From Bacteroidales bacterium (GTDB taxonomy: Bacteria > Bacteroidota > Bacteroidia > Bacteroidales > UBA932): 47,779 nucleotides of DNA. A program made the position numbers and the translations under genes. The stretch is taken from the NCBI GenBank assembly GCA_024398295.1, contig JAKSJL010000007.1:1-47779 (forward strand), read 5' to 3'. The notes under the pieces were generated by a model. That model was not told the origin of the DNA. It saw only the letters and a program-made list of their open reading frames with translations, and ran no database searches. Shown piece by piece: positions 25,224-35,129 of this stretch (within the stretch, counting starts at the first letter, position 1; every line of letters begins with the position of its first letter).

Positions 25224-25934
25224 TACAAGCATGTAGGTGAGGGTAGCGAAGGCTGCGCCGGCGAGTGGGCCGACTACTGGGACCCAGCTGTAGCCCCAGT
25301 CGCTGTCACGCTTGGCCTTGATAGGGAGAATAGCGTGAGCGATGCGTGGGCCAAGGTCACGGGCAGGGTTGATGGCATAGCCTGTAGCTCCACCAAGCGA
25401 CATACCGATAGCCACGATGAGGAAGGTCACAGGGAATGCTCCGAGATGGCCGGCAGCGACACCAGGAGTGTTGAAGCCTTCACCGAAAGCAAGGACACAG
25501 AACACGAGAAGCCAGGTAGCGACAAACTCGCAGAATACATTTCTCCAGCTGTTTCTGATGGCAGGAGCTGTACAGAAAGTGCCGAGCTTGGTATCTCCAT
25601 CTGGAGTGGCATCATAATGATCCTTGTAGAATGCATATACGAGGCACGCACCACAGATCGCGCCAAGCATCTGGGCGATGACGTAACCTGCGAAATCTAC
25701 CCATGCGAGGGTGCCGTTGAGGGCGCATGCGAGGCTGACTGCAGGGTTCAGGTGCGCTCCGGCAGGAGCTGCTACAAACACACCGCACATAACGGCGAGA
25801 CCCCAGCCGAAGGCAACTACTACCCAGCCGGCTCCCTGAGCCTTGGACTTGTTGAGTGAAGTGGCGGCGCAAACACCGTCTCCGAGAAGAATGAGGATGA
25901 GAGTTCCGAGGAACTCAAGTACATAATTGGTCAT
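25218..25934 (-). CDS. glpF: Aquaporin-family channel, probable glycerol facilitator
   Basis: The 238-residue protein has six membrane segments and the two half-helix motifs of the MIP family: NPAV in HLNPAVSLA and NPAR in INPARDLGPR. The aspartate after the second motif (NPARD) is typical of glycerol-conducting members. The position 12 bases after glycerol kinase supports glycerol uptake. The channel lies in the inner membrane and lets glycerol diffuse in, to be trapped by phosphorylation. Water transport is the alternative. Confidence 0.9.
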   Translation of the reverse strand: MTNYVLEFLGTLILILLGDGVCAATSLNKSKAQGAGWVVVAFGWGLAVMCGVFVAAPAGAHLNPAVSLACALNGTLAWVDFAGYVIAQMLGAICGACLVYAFYKDHYDATPDGDTKLGTFCTAPAIRNSWRNVFCEFVATWLLVFCVLAFGEGFNTPGVAAGHLGAFPVTFLIVAIGMSLGGATGYAINPARDLGPRIAHAILPIKAKRDSDWGYSWVPVVGPLAGAAFATLTYMLVF

Positions 25935-25946
25935 ATAGCTTAATGT

Positions 25947-27449
25947 TTATCGTGTCAATGTTCTCTTGATGGCGTCAGCCCAGCCTTCCTTGGCTGCGGC
26001 TACAGTAGCCTTGTCTGCCTGAGGCGCGAACTTTCGCTCCACCTGCCACTGGCTCTTAACCTCGTCGAGGCCGCTCCAGTATCCCACTGCGAGTCCGGCG
26101 AGGTAAGCAGCGCCGAGGGCGGTGGTCTCTGTAACCTGAGGGCGGATGACGTCAGTGCCGAGGATATCTGCCTGGAACTGCATCATGAGATTGTTTCTCG
26201 ATGCGCCGCCATCTACCTTGAGCTCGCCGAGTGGCACACCTGCGTCGCGCTCCATCGCGTTCACGATATCCATGGTCTGGAAGGCAATGCCCTCGAGAGC
26301 CGCGCGAGCGATGTGAGCGGCCTTGGAGCCACGTGTGAGGCCGACAATGGTGCCCTTCGCATAAGGATCCCAGTAAGGGGCTCCGAGGCCGGTAAGAGCA
26401 GGGACGAAGTAGACGCCACCATTGTCAGGAACCTGACTTGCAAGCGCTTCCACCTCGCTTGATGACTTGATGATGCCGAGGCCATCGCGGAGCCACTGCA
26501 CTACGCTGCCGGCTACGAAGATGCTGCCTTCGAGGGCGTATGTCACCTTCTCCCCTATCTGCCATGCGATGGTGGTGAGAAGACTGTTCTCTGAAAGGAT
26601 AGGCTGTGCTCCGGTGTTCATGAGGAGGAAGCATCCGGTGCCGTAGGTGTTCTTCACTGCACCTGGCTCTGTACACATCTGGCCGAAAAGCGCTGACTGC
26701 TGGTCTCCTGCAGCTCCTGCGATAGGCACTTCGCCACCCAGCAGGGTGGTCGTGCCGTACACCTCGCTGCATGAACGGACAGACGGCATCATTGACATAG
26801 GAATACCCAGGAGCTTAAGGAGCTCCTCATCCCACTTGAGGGTGTGGATGTTGTAGAGCATGGTGCGGCTGGCGTTCGTCACGTCGGTCACATGCACCTT
26901 GCCGCCTGTGAGGTTCCAGATGAGCCAGCTGTCGACCGTACCGAAGCGGAGATCTCCCCTCTCGGCCTTCTCGCGTGCACCTGGCACATTCTCGAGTATC
27001 CAGCGCACCTTGGTGCCGCTGAAATATGCATCAATGATAAGGCCTGTCTTACGGCGTATCATATCTGTAAGGCCCTGAGCCTTGAGGCTGTCGCAGTACT
27101 CGCCAGTACGACGGTCCTGCCATACGATAGCATTGTACACAGGCTCACCGGTGGCAGCGTCCCAGACGATGGTGGTCTCGCGCTGGTTCGTGATACCGAT
27201 ACCAGCGATCTCCACGCCATCCACCTTGCCGTCCTGAGCGTCCTTGAACGCTGCACGGCGCACGGCCTCGAGCATCACTTCCTTCTCGGAAGCCCAGATC
27301 TCCTTAGGGTCGTGCTCCACCCAGCCTGGCTTAGGGAAATACTGGGTGAACTCCTTCTGGCTGACTGACACCGCGTTTCCATCGTGATCAAACACGATGG
27401 CGCGCGAACTGCTTGTGCCCTGGTCAAGGGCAAGGATATACTTAGTCAT
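25947..27449 (-). CDS. glpK: Glycerol kinase
   Basis: The start is ATG at 27449 ([21 protein letters not shown]), which matches the family N-terminus; an upstream in-frame ATG would reach back into the preceding gene. The product has 500 residues, a normal length. The phosphate-binding DQGTSSSR motif, WQDRRT and the [22 protein letters not shown] signature of FGGY kinases are present. It phosphorylates glycerol to glycerol 3-phosphate in the cytoplasm, feeding lipid synthesis or glycolysis. It precedes glpF and follows the M3 peptidase gene by 25 bases. No glycerol 3-phosphate dehydrogenase is nearby. Confidence 0.96.
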   Translation of the reverse strand: MTKYILALDQGTSSSRAIVFDHDGNAVSVSQKEFTQYFPKPGWVEHDPKEIWASEKEVMLEAVRRAAFKDAQDGKVDGVEIAGIGITNQRETTIVWDAATGEPVYNAIVWQDRRTGEYCDSLKAQGLTDMIRRKTGLIIDAYFSGTKVRWILENVPGAREKAERGDLRFGTVDSWLIWNLTGGKVHVTDVTNASRTMLYNIHTLKWDEELLKLLGIPMSMMPSVRSCSEVYGTTTLLGGEVPIAGAAGDQQSALFGQMCTEPGAVKNTYGTGCFLLMNTGAQPILSENSLLTTIAWQIGEKVTYALEGSIFVAGSVVQWLRDGLGIIKSSSEVEALASQVPDNGGVYFVPALTGLGAPYWDPYAKGTIVGLTRGSKAAHIARAALEGIAFQTMDIVNAMERDAGVPLGELKVDGGASRNNLMMQFQADILGTDVIRPQVTETTALGAAYLAGLAVGYWSGLDEVKSQWQVERKFAPQADKATVAAAKEGWADAIKRTLTR

Positions 27450-27474
27450 GGTCTTAGTGTTTATGTGGTCTAAC

Positions 27475-29571
27475 TTACTTTGAATTAGTGATTCCAAGCT
27501 TATCGAGGAGAGCCTTGGTCTCTGGATCGTGGCCGCGGAAGCGACGATAGATCACGCTCTCATCCTCAGAGCTTCCCTTCGAGAGGATGTTCTCGCGGAA
27601 TGAGTGTGACACCTCTGTGTTGAAGATACCCTTCTCCTTGAAGAGGCTGAATGCGTCTGCCTCGAGCACCTCTGCCCACTTGTATGAGTAGTAACCGGCT
27701 GAATAACCACCGGCAAAGATGTGGCTGAACGATGTAGAGATACAGGTCTCTGCTACCGCTGGCATGACTGCAGATGCAGAGAGGACCTTCTTCTCGAAGG
27801 TCTTGGTGTCCTCTGCAGGGACAGCGGTGAGAGTATGCCAAGCCATATCAAGGATACCGAAATCGAGCTGACGTACCTGAGAGTATGCTGCAAGGTAGTT
27901 CTTTGCGGCTACGATCTTCTCGATATACTCCTGTGGCAGAGGCTCGCCTGTCTCATAATGCTTGGCGAAGCCATTCAGGTACTCAGGCTCGAAGGCCCAG
28001 TTCTCCATGATCTGCGAAGGGAGCTCGACGAAGTCGCGCGACACGCTGGTGCCGGTGAGGGAGCCGTAGCGGCCCTGAGCGAGCATGCCATGGAGCGAAT
28101 GACCGAACTCATGGAGGAAGGTCGTGAGCTCATCATGGGTGAGCAGCGAAGGCGCGCTGCCTGTAGGCTTGGTGAAGTTTGTGACAATGCTGATGAATGG
28201 GCGAAGCTCCTCGCCATCCACGATGCTCTGGCCACGGAACTCGGTCATCCAGGCGCCACCTCGCTTGCTCGCGCGTGGGAAGAAGTCGGCATAGAACAGC
28301 GCGAGGTGGCTGCCGTCTACATCCTTCACGTCATAGACCTTCACATCCTTGTGATAGCCAGGGATGTCCTTGCGCTCCTCGAACTGAATGCCGTAGAGCC
28401 TGGTCGCAAGGCCAAACACCGCGTCGATGCAGCTCTCAAGCTGGAAATAAGGCTTGAGCTGCTCATCGTTGAATGCATATTTCTCGTCCTTGTACTTCTC
28501 GCTCCAGAAGCTGAAGTCCCAAGGCTGGATGGCAGAGTCATCGAAACCATTGGCCTTCGCAAACTCATAGATATCAGCCACTTCCTGCTTCGCAGGTCCG
28601 AGCGATGGCTCCAGAAGTTCACCGAGGAAGGCCTCTACCCTCTCGGAAGTCTTCGCCATGCGTTCCTCGATGGCATAGTCCGCATAAGTGGCATAGCCCA
28701 GGATGTTCGCTATCTTGATGCGCAGGTCCACGATCTTCTTCACGATGTCGAGGTTATCAGTATCGCCACCCACAGCCTTCGTGTTATACGCGATGTACAT
28801 CTGCTTGCGAAGGTCCCTGCGGGTGCTGTACTTCATGAATGGGCCGTAAGAAGGGTATGAGAGGTCAAAGACCCAGCCTTCCACGCCTTTCTCCTGTGCA
28901 GCTGCAGCGGCGCCGTCGATGACGAACTGTGGCAGACCTGCAAGTTCCTCCTCGGAGGTGAGGTTCAATGTGAATGCATTGGTCGAAGCAAGCACGTTCT
29001 TGCTGTACTGGAGAGTCAGCAGCGAGAGCTCCTCGCTGTATTTTGTGTAGGTCTCCTTGTCCTCAGCAGAAAGGTTCGCACCGTTTCTCGAGAATGACTT
29101 GTAGGTCTTCTCCAGAAGGGTCTTCTGGTCCTGCTCAAGGCTGAGGGCCTCCCTCTGCTCGTATACGGCCTTCACGCGCTCGAAGAGCTTCTCATTCAGG
29201 CTCACATACATGGAATACTCCGTCATCATAGGAGCCACCTTCTCGGCAATCTCCTGCATCTCATCGTCTGTATCAGCCTCCATGAGGTTGTAGAAGATGT
29301 TTCCTACATGGTCAAGGAGCCTTCCGCTCTGCTCGAGCGCCACGATGGTGTTCTCGAAGGTAGGAGCCTCCTCATTCGCCACGATGGCGTCGATCTCGGC
29401 CTTTCCCTCCTTGATGCCCTGCTCAAATGCAGGAAGATAATGCTCGTTCTTGATCTTGTCGAACTGAGGCGCTCCGTAAGGGAGCTTGGATTCTGTCAGA
29501 AGTGGATTCTCCATCGTACACGAAGTGATGATTGTGAGCACAGCAAATGCTGATGCCATTAACTTTTTCAT
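27475..29571 (-). CDS. M3-family metallopeptidase lipoprotein (Dcp-like)
   Basis: The start is ATG at 29571, giving a lipoprotein signal ([18 protein letters not shown], with C18 as the lipid site); an in-frame longer version has no plausible signal. The 698-residue protein carries the M3 zinc motif HEFGH at 487-491. The following helix and C-terminal core match peptidyl-dipeptidase Dcp and oligopeptidase A. It probably cleaves short peptides in the periplasm or at the membrane surface. This suits the nearby subtilase and SusC/D system, where it could finish peptides that have been imported. It is followed by glpK, which may be cotranscribed. Confidence 0.92.
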   Translation of the reverse strand: MKKLMASAFAVLTIITSCTMENPLLTESKLPYGAPQFDKIKNEHYLPAFEQGIKEGKAEIDAIVANEEAPTFENTIVALEQSGRLLDHVGNIFYNLMEADTDDEMQEIAEKVAPMMTEYSMYVSLNEKLFERVKAVYEQREALSLEQDQKTLLEKTYKSFSRNGANLSAEDKETYTKYSEELSLLTLQYSKNVLASTNAFTLNLTSEEELAGLPQFVIDGAAAAAQEKGVEGWVFDLSYPSYGPFMKYSTRRDLRKQMYIAYNTKAVGGDTDNLDIVKKIVDLRIKIANILGYATYADYAIEERMAKTSERVEAFLGELLEPSLGPAKQEVADIYEFAKANGFDDSAIQPWDFSFWSEKYKDEKYAFNDEQLKPYFQLESCIDAVFGLATRLYGIQFEERKDIPGYHKDVKVYDVKDVDGSHLALFYADFFPRASKRGGAWMTEFRGQSIVDGEELRPFISIVTNFTKPTGSAPSLLTHDELTTFLHEFGHSLHGMLAQGRYGSLTGTSVSRDFVELPSQIMENWAFEPEYLNGFAKHYETGEPLPQEYIEKIVAAKNYLAAYSQVRQLDFGILDMAWHTLTAVPAEDTKTFEKKVLSASAVMPAVAETCISTSFSHIFAGGYSAGYYSYKWAEVLEADAFSLFKEKGIFNTEVSHSFRENILSKGSSEDESVIYRRFRGHDPETKALLDKLGITNSK

Positions 29572-29666
29572 AACTATAATTATTCTATATCTATAAACCT
29601 CCTGAGGAATCTGGATGCGGGTGGCGCGAGGCGTACACCTGCCAGCCAAAAGTTCAAACGCGGCAG

Positions 29667-30590
29667 CTAAAATGAGTAGCCCAACCCGAATGTAAGAGTG
29701 TTTGCGAGAGCCTCTGACCCAAGCAGATAAGCCGCATTAAGAGAAACTCCGAAAACCTTTACGCCGAGACCGACTGAAGCAAATGAAGGAAGGACTCCCT
29801 TCACGCCAAGGTTATATCCAGCCCTTGCGCTGACAAGACCTGCATAGGTATACTCTCCACCAAGTGCCACGTTCATGCCACCGGCAAGGAAATAATCAAG
29901 CTGCGCATCTGCCTTCACTGCATGGTCCTCAGCGAAAGTAGAATGGTAACCCACTGCCGCAACGATGCTTCCAGGAGTGTTGAAGCCATCCACCTTGGTG
30001 CCAAGAGATTTCACGCCAAAGACAGCATTGAGGGATGAGATCTTCGCTGTAGCGAGCACATCCACTCCAAATGCAGTAGGAGCATAGTCTGCGGCAAGGG
30101 CACTTCTCATATAATGAGCGCCCAATCCCACAGAAAGGAAGTCAGCACATAGATAGCTGGCACCAAACGACAGCATCATATCTGACGGAGTGAACTGACC
30201 TATCTTGCTACCATTGGCATTGATAATGTCGTATGGCTTGGCCATGTCCATTGCGAAGGCAGCAGAAATGCCAAGCTTGTCCATCAGCACTACAGATGTA
30301 CCTGCAGCTACATTGCTTGTACCGGCCAATAATGAAGGCTGCCACATCTGATAAGACGCCTCGAGCGCGAACTTATCAGCGGCATATGGAACCGCTGAGA
30401 CATTTGAGGCTGCGCCCCATGCCATCGATGAGCCCAGCGCTGTATTTCCACCCATAGCCAACGCTGCTGGATCTGAAGGAATGGCAGCAAATGCCATTGC
30501 CACTGATGGAGTGGCAGAATCCTGCGCAGAGCAGATCGCTGCGCTAGCCAGAAGAACTGAGATGAAAGTAGTTATCTTTTTCATTGTCAT
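29667..30590 (-). CDS. PorV/PorQ-like outer-membrane beta-barrel protein
   Basis: The 307-residue protein has a signal peptide (MKKITTFISVLLASAAICSAQ from the second Met, or two residues longer). It then has repeated amphipathic strands ending in an aromatic residue (GLGYSF), as in outer-membrane barrels. The early segment IPSDPAALAMGGNT resembles the NPAALA-type opening of PorV/PorQ-family proteins, which are components of type IX secretion. Its ATG shares one base with the stop of the T9SS-signal subtilase (TAATG), so the two are probably translated together. Whether it is a general T9SS part or a partner specific to this peptidase is not shown. Confidence 0.65.
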   Translation of the reverse strand: MTMKKITTFISVLLASAAICSAQDSATPSVAMAFAAIPSDPAALAMGGNTALGSSMAWGAASNVSAVPYAADKFALEASYQMWQPSLLAGTSNVAAGTSVVLMDKLGISAAFAMDMAKPYDIINANGSKIGQFTPSDMMLSFGASYLCADFLSVGLGAHYMRSALAADYAPTAFGVDVLATAKISSLNAVFGVKSLGTKVDGFNTPGSIVAAVGYHSTFAEDHAVKADAQLDYFLAGGMNVALGGEYTYAGLVSARAGYNLGVKGVLPSFASVGLGVKVFGVSLNAAYLLGSEALANTLTFGLGYSF

Positions 30591-32935
30591 TACTTTTTAA
30601 CGATGGTTTTTGTGAAGGTTCCATCCTCGTAAGAAACTACGAGTGAGTAGCGTCCCGGAGCGAGGTCCTTGAATGAGAGCTTTGCAGGAGCGAGTACGCT
30701 ACCAGTTGCGGTGCCACTGAGTACGGTCACACCATTTGAACTGAGCACCTTGAAGTCCATCTCCCTGGTCATACCAGTATGAAGTCTGAGCACATCCACT
30801 ACTGGGTTTGGATATGCAGTGAAACCATCCTGAGATGACTTGTCAAATGCCATGAATGTGAATGCATTCAACTTCACCGCTTCGCCGCGTGCATCAAGAG
30901 CTGTAATGGTGCAAACCGTCTCACCATATGCATTTGGCCTGATAGTAACGACATCATCCGAAATCGTCACACCTATCTTCTCAGGATCCGATGCATCTAT
31001 CTGATACTTAAGTGGTTCGCCATCCTCATCGGTCACATACTGAGACATATCGATGGATACTCTCTCGCTCTTGTTCTCGACAATGATGCTTGGCAGCACC
31101 TCACCGGTAGCCTTAGGAGCGTGGTTTGGAAGGATAGTGAACTCTACGGTCTGCTCAACGAAGCAGTTTGCGCTCTGCTCAGCCCTTACGAGAGCAGTGT
31201 ATGTGCCTGGATGTGCATTGAGGGCATCGATGATGAGCTTAATGTTAAGGCCATCCTCAGAGACCTCCGAAGACACTGCAGTGCAAGAAGACGAAACAGA
31301 AGACTTCACAGGGACAGCGAGAACTGGGGTCACAGTATACTTTATGGTCAGGCTCTCATGGGACTTGAGCGAGATGGCTCCGCTATGGTCTGACTCCATG
31401 GTAGGAGGGACAGGGTTATCCATGCCGAACGCACCCATTGCATCGAGCATAGGTCCGACCTGCTCAGACTTGGAAGGAGCTGTATAGTTCGCACCGAGAA
31501 GGAGCATGTTCTTGAGTTTTTCGTTTGTGAAACCTGGACCACCGTAGTGTGAAACCAGAAGGGCAGCCACGCCACTTACGTGAGGGCATGCCTGGGAAGT
31601 TCCACACATATAGACCATACTATTGTTTGGATAAAGACTAAGGATGTATGCAGAAGCATTGTTATTGAAACGGTCAGCCTCTCCACCAGGTGCGCAGATA
31701 TCCACCCAAGGTCCGTAGTTTGAGTATGTAGTCCTCTTTCCGTCAGGGCCAATGGCACCGACTGCAATGATAGGCTCATAAGCAGCAGGCCAACCCATGC
31801 AGAAAGCTTCATTTCCAGCAGCGAAGATGACCACACCACCCTTCATAGGGCCTACCTGGTTTCCATCTGCATCTGTTCCTGCGTTCTTTATGAAGTAGTT
31901 GACTGCAGTCCTATCAGATGAAGAAATGTTGCTGTTCTTTGCCTGAGCCTCAGTTTCATAAACATATCCCCAGCTATTCTGACTGATGACAGCGCCATGA
32001 TCTGCTCCCCAAACGATAGCCTGAGCAGAATTTCCGTTGTAGGTTTCGTTTGAGCCTGGTTTATCCTTGAACATCTGGCACGAAAGGAGCCTTACACCAC
32101 CCTTGCCATTGTTACCACCAGCCACAGAGCTGACGCCGACACCATTGTTATTAATCGCGCCAATGATGCCGCCCACGTGGGTACCATGTCCGTCTGCAGA
32201 GATTTCGTAGCCTTCGTAGTTATAGACAAAGGACTTACTACCATCAGGACCAGCAGGGATCACTACACCCTTGAGATCTGGATGACTCATGTCGATACCA
32301 CCATCCACGACAGCTACGATGACTTCAGAGCTACCGGCAGTTATGTTATTCCATACTGGTACTACGTTGATATCCATGCCCTTCTTGAACTTTGACTTGG
32401 AACCATCATTATACAAACCCCACTGCTCTCCGCGATAAGGATCGTTGAACGGAATGGCAGTAGCCATCTTCTGAACCTTGCGAGGTATTTCTACCTCTGT
32501 CACTCCAGGGATTTCCTGAAGCGAAGCTGCTGCCTTGGTATGTGGAAGTGCGTCATCATATGTCACGCGATACCAAGTATGAAGGCCGGCCGCACGGTGT
32601 CTAGGCTCCCACTCCCCTGCATCAGGGAAGATTCTGGACATGGATTTGATACCCAGTTCTGCCATGCTTGCACGAAGGGCTTCGGCCTTAGGGTTTTCCA
32701 TAGCTTTTGTAAGTGACTCTCCCTGTACTGAGTCTCCGGAAAGGACCTCAGCGATAAGATCTGCCATCTCTGAGGTAAACTGTACATTTACAGTACCTGA
32801 AATGGTAGCTGGGCTGTCTGCGACATCCTCAGAAGTCTTGTCAATCTCTACAGGCTGCTCTACTACATCTACTCGCTGACATGCTCCGAAGAGCGAGCAA
32901 GCAAGTGCTGCAGCCAAAAATGATCGTTTATTCAT
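30590..32935 (-). CDS. Subtilisin-like (S8) protease with T9SS C-terminal sorting domain
   Basis: The 781-residue protein starts with a secretion signal containing a lipobox-like LFGAC (C19). A propeptide-like region covers about 45-155. The S8 catalytic domain has D211 (VVDGGIDMSHPD), H250 (DGHGTHVGG), the oxyanion N375 (AAGNEA) and S447 (GTSQACPHVSG). Two or more Ig/cadherin-like beta domains follow. The last 80 residues form a type A T9SS sorting domain beginning AYPNPVVDVL and ending in FTKTIVKK. It should be exported across the outer membrane and act on proteins at the cell surface. A lipobox together with a T9SS domain is unusual. The PorV-like gene overlaps its stop. Confidence 0.92.
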   Translation of the reverse strand: MNKRSFLAAALACSLFGACQRVDVVEQPVEIDKTSEDVADSPATISGTVNVQFTSEMADLIAEVLSGDSVQGESLTKAMENPKAEALRASMAELGIKSMSRIFPDAGEWEPRHRAAGLHTWYRVTYDDALPHTKAAASLQEIPGVTEVEIPRKVQKMATAIPFNDPYRGEQWGLYNDGSKSKFKKGMDINVVPVWNNITAGSSEVIVAVVDGGIDMSHPDLKGVVIPAGPDGSKSFVYNYEGYEISADGHGTHVGGIIGAINNNGVGVSSVAGGNNGKGGVRLLSCQMFKDKPGSNETYNGNSAQAIVWGADHGAVISQNSWGYVYETEAQAKNSNISSSDRTAVNYFIKNAGTDADGNQVGPMKGGVVIFAAGNEAFCMGWPAAYEPIIAVGAIGPDGKRTTYSNYGPWVDICAPGGEADRFNNNASAYILSLYPNNSMVYMCGTSQACPHVSGVAALLVSHYGGPGFTNEKLKNMLLLGANYTAPSKSEQVGPMLDAMGAFGMDNPVPPTMESDHSGAISLKSHESLTIKYTVTPVLAVPVKSSVSSSCTAVSSEVSEDGLNIKLIIDALNAHPGTYTALVRAEQSANCFVEQTVEFTILPNHAPKATGEVLPSIIVENKSERVSIDMSQYVTDEDGEPLKYQIDASDPEKIGVTISDDVVTIRPNAYGETVCTITALDARGEAVKLNAFTFMAFDKSSQDGFTAYPNPVVDVLRLHTGMTREMDFKVLSSNGVTVLSGTATGSVLAPAKLSFKDLAPGRYSLVVSYEDGTFTKTIVKK

Positions 32936-32983
32936 ATTTGTTAAAAATTTGCATCTTGTAAAGATAACTCATATTACGCAAAA

Positions 32984-33019
32984 GAAAAAGGGAGCGACCT
33001 TAAAGTCGCCCCCTTTTTC
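32984..33019 (-). terminator. Rho-independent terminator after the SusE-like gene
   Basis: GAAAAAGGGAGCGAC (32984-32998) pairs with GTCGCCCCCTTTTTC (33005-33019), with one mismatch, around a six-base loop. It has T and A tracts on the two sides and lies 17 bases past the stop of the SusE-like gene. It separates the Sus genes from the subtilase gene. Confidence 0.8.
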
Positions 33020-33036
33020 AATTATTAAGTGAAGAA

Positions 33037-35102
33037 TTAGAGAGAAATAACCTCGAAATTCTTTGTTCTTACTACTGGAGTAAGGTGGAGAGTTCTCTTG
33101 GTAGAAGCCTGAACAGCCTTTGCGCCAGGTCTTCTGAGAGTCATAGAACCTGCATTGAATGAAGACTCAGCCTTGAGACCATCAATGTAAAGCTGGTTAG
33201 CATTGTACTTCTTTGAGAGAGGCTGCTTTGCCATAGAGCTTGTTGCTGGGCCAAATGCATATACATCGTAAACATAAGCAAGTGCTGACTCACCTGCATA
33301 CCAACCAAAACCATTGAGGTTGATATTTGAGTAAGGAGTAACGAATGCAAGTGCACCATCCTTACAGATACCACCAAGAATGTATGCCTGCTCTACTGAA
33401 TAAACCTTTCCAGCTGCGATATCTACAGTCTTGAGGCTGAGATCCTGACCCTGGTACTGGCCATTGATTGCCTGAGGAGCAACCTCGATGCAATAATCAT
33501 AGAACTGTGCATAAACTGTATCATTGAAGTACTTAGAAAGACCTGAAAGGTTCTTGATAGCTACAAGTGGGTTACCCTCAGCGTTTGTTGCCTTCGCGTC
33601 CTCGATGAGGATGTTGTACTCGTAAAGCTTACCATCGCTTGGATCGAAGCTGAAGCAATCCCAAACGCCGAGATAGTCTGCGAAATAGCCACCGTAGATA
33701 TCGTTGATAGTGTAGCCGGTCTTAGCCTCTGCCTCAGCAGTGAATACATCTGTAAGAGTACCGAAATCGTGAACCTTGTTACCCTCTTCGTCCTGAGTGT
33801 AGACACTGAGAACAATGCTGAATACAGGGAAGTCTGAGTCAGCAGGGCAAGATACAGAACCCTTCTTCACATTTGCATAAACTGGATAACCGAAGATATG
33901 GATACCTGTGAACTGCGCGTTTTCTACGTCAGTGATAGCGGTACCTTCCTCGAGGAGTTCAGGAGCCTGTGAAGTGAATGCGAGGTTATAACCCTCAGCG
34001 AAGTAGTCCTTAAGATAGTAAGTGATCTCCATCTCAGTAGTCTCCTCATCAAGCTCATACTCTGCATCGTAATAAAGGGTGCTCTCAAAGTCAAGAGGCT
34101 CAACACCATCATTTGAGAATACCATAGATGAAACGGTACCATCCCAAAGAGCCTTAGCGGGCCAAAGTGGTTCTCATCATTGTAATCTACAGTACGTACG
34201 AATCCATCAAGGACGAACACATCCTGGTTTCCACCAAACTGCCAGCCGCTACCAGTAGGAACACCACCATCTACGATGTAGAACCAGTCACCAAGGTAGA
34301 AACCACCGTTTCCGTCATAGTGAGGTGCATTGAAGCCCTTGGCTATGTCCCAATTGTTTGCCCACTCGAAATACTCTGTGCTAGGGCATTCCATACCCCA
34401 AGCGTTGTAAGCATTGTAGAACGAAGCGGCATCACTGTACCAGCACTCCTTACCAGCAGATGTGGTGTAGCCAGAATACTGCATTGGAACATAACAAGCA
34501 TTGGTCTTTGTGTCCCAATAGAAATAGTAGTTATTGTCGCCTGCGTCTGGACCCCAACCCTTATCAACGTAGCAGTAGCGCATTCCAGGGAATTCATCGA
34601 GATCCTGATAGTAGAGGTTTACAACACGCTCCTCACCCCACCAATCCATGGTGAAAGTACCCTTTCCAAGGAGATTCCATGAAACAGGAAGTGAAGCAGT
34701 GAAAGTGAAAGTATCGTCTCCATAAGGAGTAACCTGGTCACTGATCTTTAGGGTAACTGTCTCCTCGACAGCCTCCTTGACCTGTGACATATCCACAGAT
34801 ACTGTAAGAGTAGTGCTTGCCTGACCGGCAGCGAATGACACGCTAGAAGGTGCGGTGAATGCAGGATTTGATGCTGTCATTGTAACAGGTACGCTGATAG
34901 CACCCTCCTTGTCGGCACGGCTGATGGTTACTTCGATTGCGTTCACCTCCTTAAGGTTAAAGTAGTTGGCCTGACCTGTAGGGAAATAAACCTCAGAGTT
35001 ACCGACAGCTTCAGCTGGCTTATACTCTACAGGCTTCTCACTACATGAGACAAAGCCCAGCGCCAGCAATGCTGAAAGTGCGATATATTTGATTGATTTC
35101 AT
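33037..35102 (-). pseudogene. SusE-position surface lipoprotein, frameshifted
   Basis: Two overlapping frames together form one protein. The N-terminal part (from ATG 35102) has a lipoprotein signal ending LGFVSC, a Calx-beta-like domain (about 40-120) and an aromatic-rich domain up to NHFG. The frame then runs into unrelated sequence. The second frame resumes the coding pattern and continues to 33037. The break is near 34159-34161, where the plus strand has three G (minus CCC). One more C would give NHFG-PAKALWDGTVSSMVFSNDG and restore a 688-residue protein. It follows susD and is likely a surface lipoprotein that helps ligand binding. The break could be a real mutation, a phase-variable tract or a sequence error. 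Confidence 0.8.
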
Positions 35103-35129
35103 TTCTTCTAATGTTTATGTGTCCAACGA

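Noticed and set aside
27450-27497. Longer glycerol kinase start
   Set aside because: It overlaps the upstream gene, and the family N-terminus begins at the Met at 27449.
29572-29649. N-terminal extension of the M3 peptidase
   Set aside because: The in-frame extension lacks a signal and precedes a clear lipoprotein signal starting at 29571.
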